The translations under genes and the position numbers were made by a program. The notes under the pieces are model-generated. The model did no database searches. It was not told the DNA's origin and saw only the letters and a list, made by a program, of their open reading frames with translations. 7,503 nucleotides of DNA from an uncultured Mucilaginibacter sp. (GTDB taxonomy: Bacteria > Bacteroidota > Bacteroidia > Sphingobacteriales > Sphingobacteriaceae). The DNA lies in NCBI GenBank assembly GCA_903885865.1, contig CAISKH010000085.1, forward strand, positions 1 to 7,503, read 5' to 3'. Every line of letters starts with the position of its first letter. Within the stretch, counting starts at the first letter, position 1. Shown in pieces: positions 5,556 to 7,503 of this stretch.

Positions 5556-5897
5556 ATGAAGAAAATTATGATTTTGTTACTGATTTTATTTTCGGTAAAA
5601 TCCTATTGCCAAAAACCAACAGATGAAGAAGTTTATAAAATATCAACACAATTTGTAAAAGATTATACAAATGTAAACTCATCAAGAAGATTCGATAAAT
5701 ACCAAAATGGAATAGTTAAAAAGACTAAAAATGATGCCTATTTGGTTGAGTATCATTTTTTCGGGCAAGGAGAAAAATTTTCTTACAAATGTGGATTATA
5801 CTGGAATGGAACACATAAGGAGCTAAAGTATAACTGGACTTTGATATATTTGGAGGTTGATGGATATACGGTATATTCTAAATTAAAAAATCAATAA
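5556..5897 (+). CDS. Small exported protein of unknown function (cassette-like gene 2)
   Basis: This encodes 113 residues. I chose ATG 5556 over the in-frame ATG at 5520 because it gives a textbook signal peptide: MKK, a hydrophobic core IMILLLILFSV, then KSYCQK. Cleavage is likely just before Gln19. There is a cysteine at 18, but the KSYC context is a poor lipobox, so a free periplasmic or secreted protein is more likely than a lipoprotein. The mature part has a helical start (DEEVYKISTQFVKDYT) followed by beta-rich, aromatic segments (AYLVEYHFFG, FSYKCGLYWNG, WTLIYLEVDGYTVY). No family is recognised. It starts 7 nt after the second copy of the 26-bp repeat and is AT-rich like its neighbour. 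No gene follows it on this strand for about 540 nt. Confidence 0.72.
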   Translation: MKKIMILLLILFSVKSYCQKPTDEEVYKISTQFVKDYTNVNSSRRFDKYQNGIVKKTKNDAYLVEYHFFGQGEKFSYKCGLYWNGTHKELKYNWTLIYLEVDGYTVYSKLKNQ

Positions 5898-6235
5898 ATC
5901 GTGCAGATGATTTCGATCGAAATTTTGAAAAACACGGATTTATGTATTTTTGCCCACTATACACTATAGATAGTCATGTATAGCCAATCATGCCCAATTA
6001 GCCAACTATATGGCTATTGTGTCAATCCTACGATTAGTATGTATGGGGTTGGGCCTAATAGCAGAATCGAAAATATTTATGACGGCACTACAGCACACCT
6101 ATGAGCTTGAAAAGGCGTATAATTCACTTTTAGTATTTTATGCTAATTCTCGTTACGGGGTACTATAGTATTTTTCAAAAGGTGTAACAATGGTTTCAAA
6201 TAGTTATCGGTGAATAAGTTCGCATTGAATCTCTT
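5898..6235. other. Non-coding stretch between cargo genes and the tRNA-side repeats
   Basis: About 340 nt without a convincing gene. A 52-codon frame at 6010-6168 (MAIVSILRLVCMGLGL...) matches nothing I know and is not called. A 6-bp hairpin TAGCCA/TGGCTA lies at 5999-6016, and a CTATAG-centred motif (about 5958-5975) vaguely resembles the 9-nt repeats at 2537 but is not a copy. This stretch probably belongs to the element's end rather than to the chromosome. Confidence 0.45.
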
Positions 6236-6259
6236 TGTACCGCAAAGTGTACCGCAATA
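6236..6259. repeat. 12-bp tandem repeat beside the tRNA-Cys, possible integrase-binding sites
   Basis: TGTACCGCAAAG (6236-6247) is followed directly by TGTACCGCAATA (6248-6259), ten of twelve bases identical. It lies 4 nt from the tRNA-Cys terminator, on the 3' side of the tRNA, where the end of an integrated element is expected. Short tandem repeats near an element end are typical of arm-type binding sites for tyrosine recombinases. The repeat is seen; the role is inferred. Confidence 0.5.
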
Positions 6260-6263
6260 AAAA

Positions 6264-6300
6264 ACAAAACGCTGTAATCTATTGATTTACAGCGTTTTGT
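6264..6300 (-). terminator. Rho-independent terminator of tRNA-Cys
   Basis: A perfect 14-bp stem (6264-6277 with 6287-6300) has a 9-nt loop. Read on the minus strand it is followed by a run of T (ending TTTTTTATTG), and it begins 13 nt after the tRNA 3' end. It is intact, so any insertion lies beyond it or restored this end. Confidence 0.85.
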
Positions 6301-6312
6301 GATTTTAAAAAG

Positions 6313-6383
6313 AGGTCGAAAGCGGATTCGAACCGCTGTAGCAGCTTTTGCAGAGCTGAGCCTAGCCACTCGGCCATCCGACC
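6313..6383 (-). tRNA. tRNA-Cys (anticodon GCA)
   Basis: The minus strand folds into a full 71-nt cloverleaf. The acceptor is GGTCGGA with TTCGACC (one G-T pair), the D-stem GCC/GGC, the anticodon stem CAGCT/AGCTG with loop CTGCAAA (anticodon GCA), and the T-arm AGCGG-TTCGAAT-CCGCT. The discriminator base is U73, the known identity base for cysteinyl-tRNA synthetase. CCA is not encoded. Its 3' end faces the mobile element, the usual orientation for tRNA-targeted integration. It has its own promoter and terminator. Confidence 0.96.
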
Positions 6384-6390
6384 AACGGTG

Positions 6391-6420
6391 CAAATGTAAT
6401 AAAGTTTCGTTTCTTTACAA
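6391..6420 (-). promoter_or_regulatory. Bacteroidota-type promoter of tRNA-Cys
   Basis: On the minus strand TTG (6418-6420) and TACATTTG (6391-6398) are separated by exactly 19 nt. This matches the primary sigma factor consensus of Bacteroidota (-33 TTG / -7 TAnnTTTG). The -7 box ends 7 nt before the first tRNA base. It is the strongest promoter in the window and supports the phylum assignment. Confidence 0.8.
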
Positions 6421-6441
6421 CACTAAAAAAAGCATAAAAAA

Positions 6442-7329
6442 ATGAGTCATAATATGCAGCCTATTGGTAGCTCAGAGCTTATTATAAACAGTAAGGGCAG
6501 AATTTACCACCTTGACCTGGCACCGGAAGACATTGCCCCATTTATAATCACAGTAGGAGACCAGGACAGGGTAAAGGAAGTATCAAAATATTTTGACAAA
6601 ATAACCCATAAGGCCCAGCATCGCGAATTTATTACACATACGGGCTATATTGGCAAAAAACATCTGTCTGTAGTAAGTACAGGCATTGGCCCTGATAATA
6701 TAGATATAGTACTCAACGAACTGGATGCGCTTTCTAATATTGACTTCAAGACCCGCACTATTAAAGATGAACGGACATCGCTATCTATAATCAGGCTGGG
6801 TACTTGTGGTTCATTGCAGGCAGATGTGCCGGTAGAAAGCCTCGTTGTTTCGTCACACGCCTTAGGGCTTGATAACCTGATGCATTATTACAAGATGACC
6901 AACAATCCTGATGAAGCCTTTATACTTAATGAGTTTAACCGGCATACCGGTATGAGCAATAAAAACATTGTACCATATATAGCAGAGAGTTCCATATCCC
7001 TGCGTAAACATTTTGCTACGGGCTTTACTCATGGCATAACGGTTACCTGCCCGGGGTTTTATGCCCCACAGGGACGCATGCTTAGGGTGCCTCTTGCCTT
7101 CCCTCACCTGATTGATGCTCTTGCCACATTCAGGCATCATGATACACGCATTATCAACTTCGAAATGGAATCGTCAGCCATATTCGGGTTGGGTAAAATA
7201 TTCGGGCATAAGTGCCTGTCTATAAGTGTAGTTGTGGCCAACAGGGCTAACAAAACCTTCTGTAGAGACAGCGAAAGTGCCATTGACAATATGATAAAAA
7301 GGTCACTGGATATCGTTGCCGGTATGTAA
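6442..7329 (+). CDS. Nucleoside phosphorylase (uridine phosphorylase-like, PNP/UDP family 1)
   Basis: This encodes 295 residues. The family splits nucleosides with phosphate into free base and (deoxy)ribose-1-phosphate in the cytoplasm, for salvage. Family motifs in order: GDQDRV at 39-44 (phosphate-binding Gly and Arg), HREF at 60-63, STGIGPDN at 79-86, RLGTCGSL at 118-125 (phosphate/ribose site), and FEMESSAIF around 240-248, where Glu241-Met242-Glu243 binds the ribose. VANR follows. It is longer than E. coli Udp (about 253) through an N-terminal extension and insertions, as in Bacteroidota homologues. The HREF and EMES motifs resemble uridine phosphorylase, but base specificity cannot be fixed here. 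The start ATG follows an A-rich leader. It is divergent from tRNA-Cys and more GC-rich than the element genes, consistent with native chromosome. A strong hairpin follows its stop. Confidence 0.93.
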   Translation: MSHNMQPIGSSELIINSKGRIYHLDLAPEDIAPFIITVGDQDRVKEVSKYFDKITHKAQHREFITHTGYIGKKHLSVVSTGIGPDNIDIVLNELDALSNIDFKTRTIKDERTSLSIIRLGTCGSLQADVPVESLVVSSHALGLDNLMHYYKMTNNPDEAFILNEFNRHTGMSNKNIVPYIAESSISLRKHFATGFTHGITVTCPGFYAPQGRMLRVPLAFPHLIDALATFRHHDTRIINFEMESSAIFGLGKIFGHKCLSISVVVANRANKTFCRDSESAIDNMIKRSLDIVAGM

Positions 7330-7347
7330 TGGCCCTCTATAAAACAA

Positions 7348-7381
7348 TCGATGGCTGACGGGTCGAACCATCAGCCATCGA
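7348..7381. terminator. Bidirectional terminator hairpin between convergent genes
   Basis: TCGATGGCTGA (7348-7358) pairs perfectly with TCAGCCATCGA (7371-7381), an 11-bp stem, with two further G-C pairs possible inside the loop. It starts 19 nt after the phosphorylase stop and lies before the stop of the opposing gene. The minus-strand side runs into TGTTTTAT, a modest T-tract; the plus side is A-rich. It would end both transcripts. Confidence 0.75.
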
Positions 7382-7404
7382 ATAAAAATAACTGCTTATC
7401 TGCT

Positions 7405-7503
7405 TTAGGTGAGTGGTTTTTTAGGGGTTATTATGTCGTTGAGCGGCACTGGAGTTGTTACCATTGCTTGCTGAATCATCCGATAGAATAGTTTGCCTCG
7501 GTA
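7405..7503 (-). CDS. 3' end of a convergent gene, product not recognised
   Basis: Reading the minus strand inward from the window edge, an open frame of 32 codons ends at TAA (7405-7407). It contains RGKLFYRMIQQAMV and ends with a proline/lysine-rich tail (TPKKPLT). The frame is open to the edge and has natural composition. Its stop lies 24 nt from a bidirectional hairpin, as expected for a gene convergent with the phosphorylase. Too little is visible to name a family. Confidence 0.55.
   Translation of the reverse strand, partial: YRGKLFYRMIQQAMVTTPVPLNDIITPKKPLT

Noticed and set aside
5958..5975. CTATAG-centred motif as a second copy of the 9-nt iterons
   Set aside because: It shares only short pieces (ACACTAT) with TATCTACAC and is not tandem.
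6010..6168. 52-codon frame starting MAIVSILRLVCMGLGL
   Set aside because: Short, no motif, no clear promoter, and unlike any family I know; could not be told from chance.
6196..6393. Minus-strand open frame of 65 codons
   Set aside because: It runs through the tRNA-Cys gene and its terminator, so it is not a protein gene.
6862..7140. Minus-strand open frame of 92 codons inside the phosphorylase gene
   Set aside because: Antisense shadow of a clearly recognised enzyme with intact motifs on the plus strand.

Overview
The window looks like the right-hand part of an integrated mobile element in a Bacteroidota chromosome, plus the chromosomal DNA beside it. Three things point to Bacteroidota. 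The tRNA-Cys promoter fits the phylum's unusual consensus (TTG, 19 nt, TAnnTTTG). The gene starts lack clear Shine-Dalgarno sequences. The replication genes are of a kind common in Bacteroidota elements. I cannot name a genus from sequence alone.

Layout, left to right. (1) Positions 1-3897 are a tight, same-direction replication/control module. It holds the 3' end of an unrecognised gene, a small HTH/excisionase-type regulator preceded by an 8-2-8 palindrome, an SF3 (D5/P4-type) helicase, a block of five 9-nt tandem repeats with inverted copies that could be the replication origin, a zinc-ribbon/Toprim-like protein of the DUF6371 type, and a small unknown protein. (2) Positions 3898-5050 carry no convincing gene but are packed with inverted repeats. 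The last of these is an imperfect palindrome of about 70 bp resembling an integron attC site. (3) Positions 5016-5897 hold two small AT-rich genes, one a membrane protein and one exported. Each is preceded by the same exact 26-bp sequence, which ends 7-9 nt before the start codon. This looks like gene cassettes, with a possible truncated gene start (DedA-like N-terminus) caught at the second junction. (4) Positions 5898-6260 are non-coding and end in a 12-bp tandem repeat beside a tRNA-Cys gene, the likely integration site. (5) From 6264 the DNA looks like ordinary chromosome: the tRNA-Cys terminator, tRNA and promoter on the minus strand, a nucleoside phosphorylase gene, a bidirectional terminator, and the 3' end of a convergent gene.

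The helicase and Toprim-like protein probably replicate the element together from the repeats between their genes, with the HTH protein controlling expression or excision. The two small genes would be cargo. No recombinase, relaxase or integron integrase is visible, so the means of movement lies outside the window or elsewhere in the genome. The most unusual part is 4919-5548: the attC-like fold, the repeated 26-bp gene leader and the short gene-like fragment that runs into the second copy.
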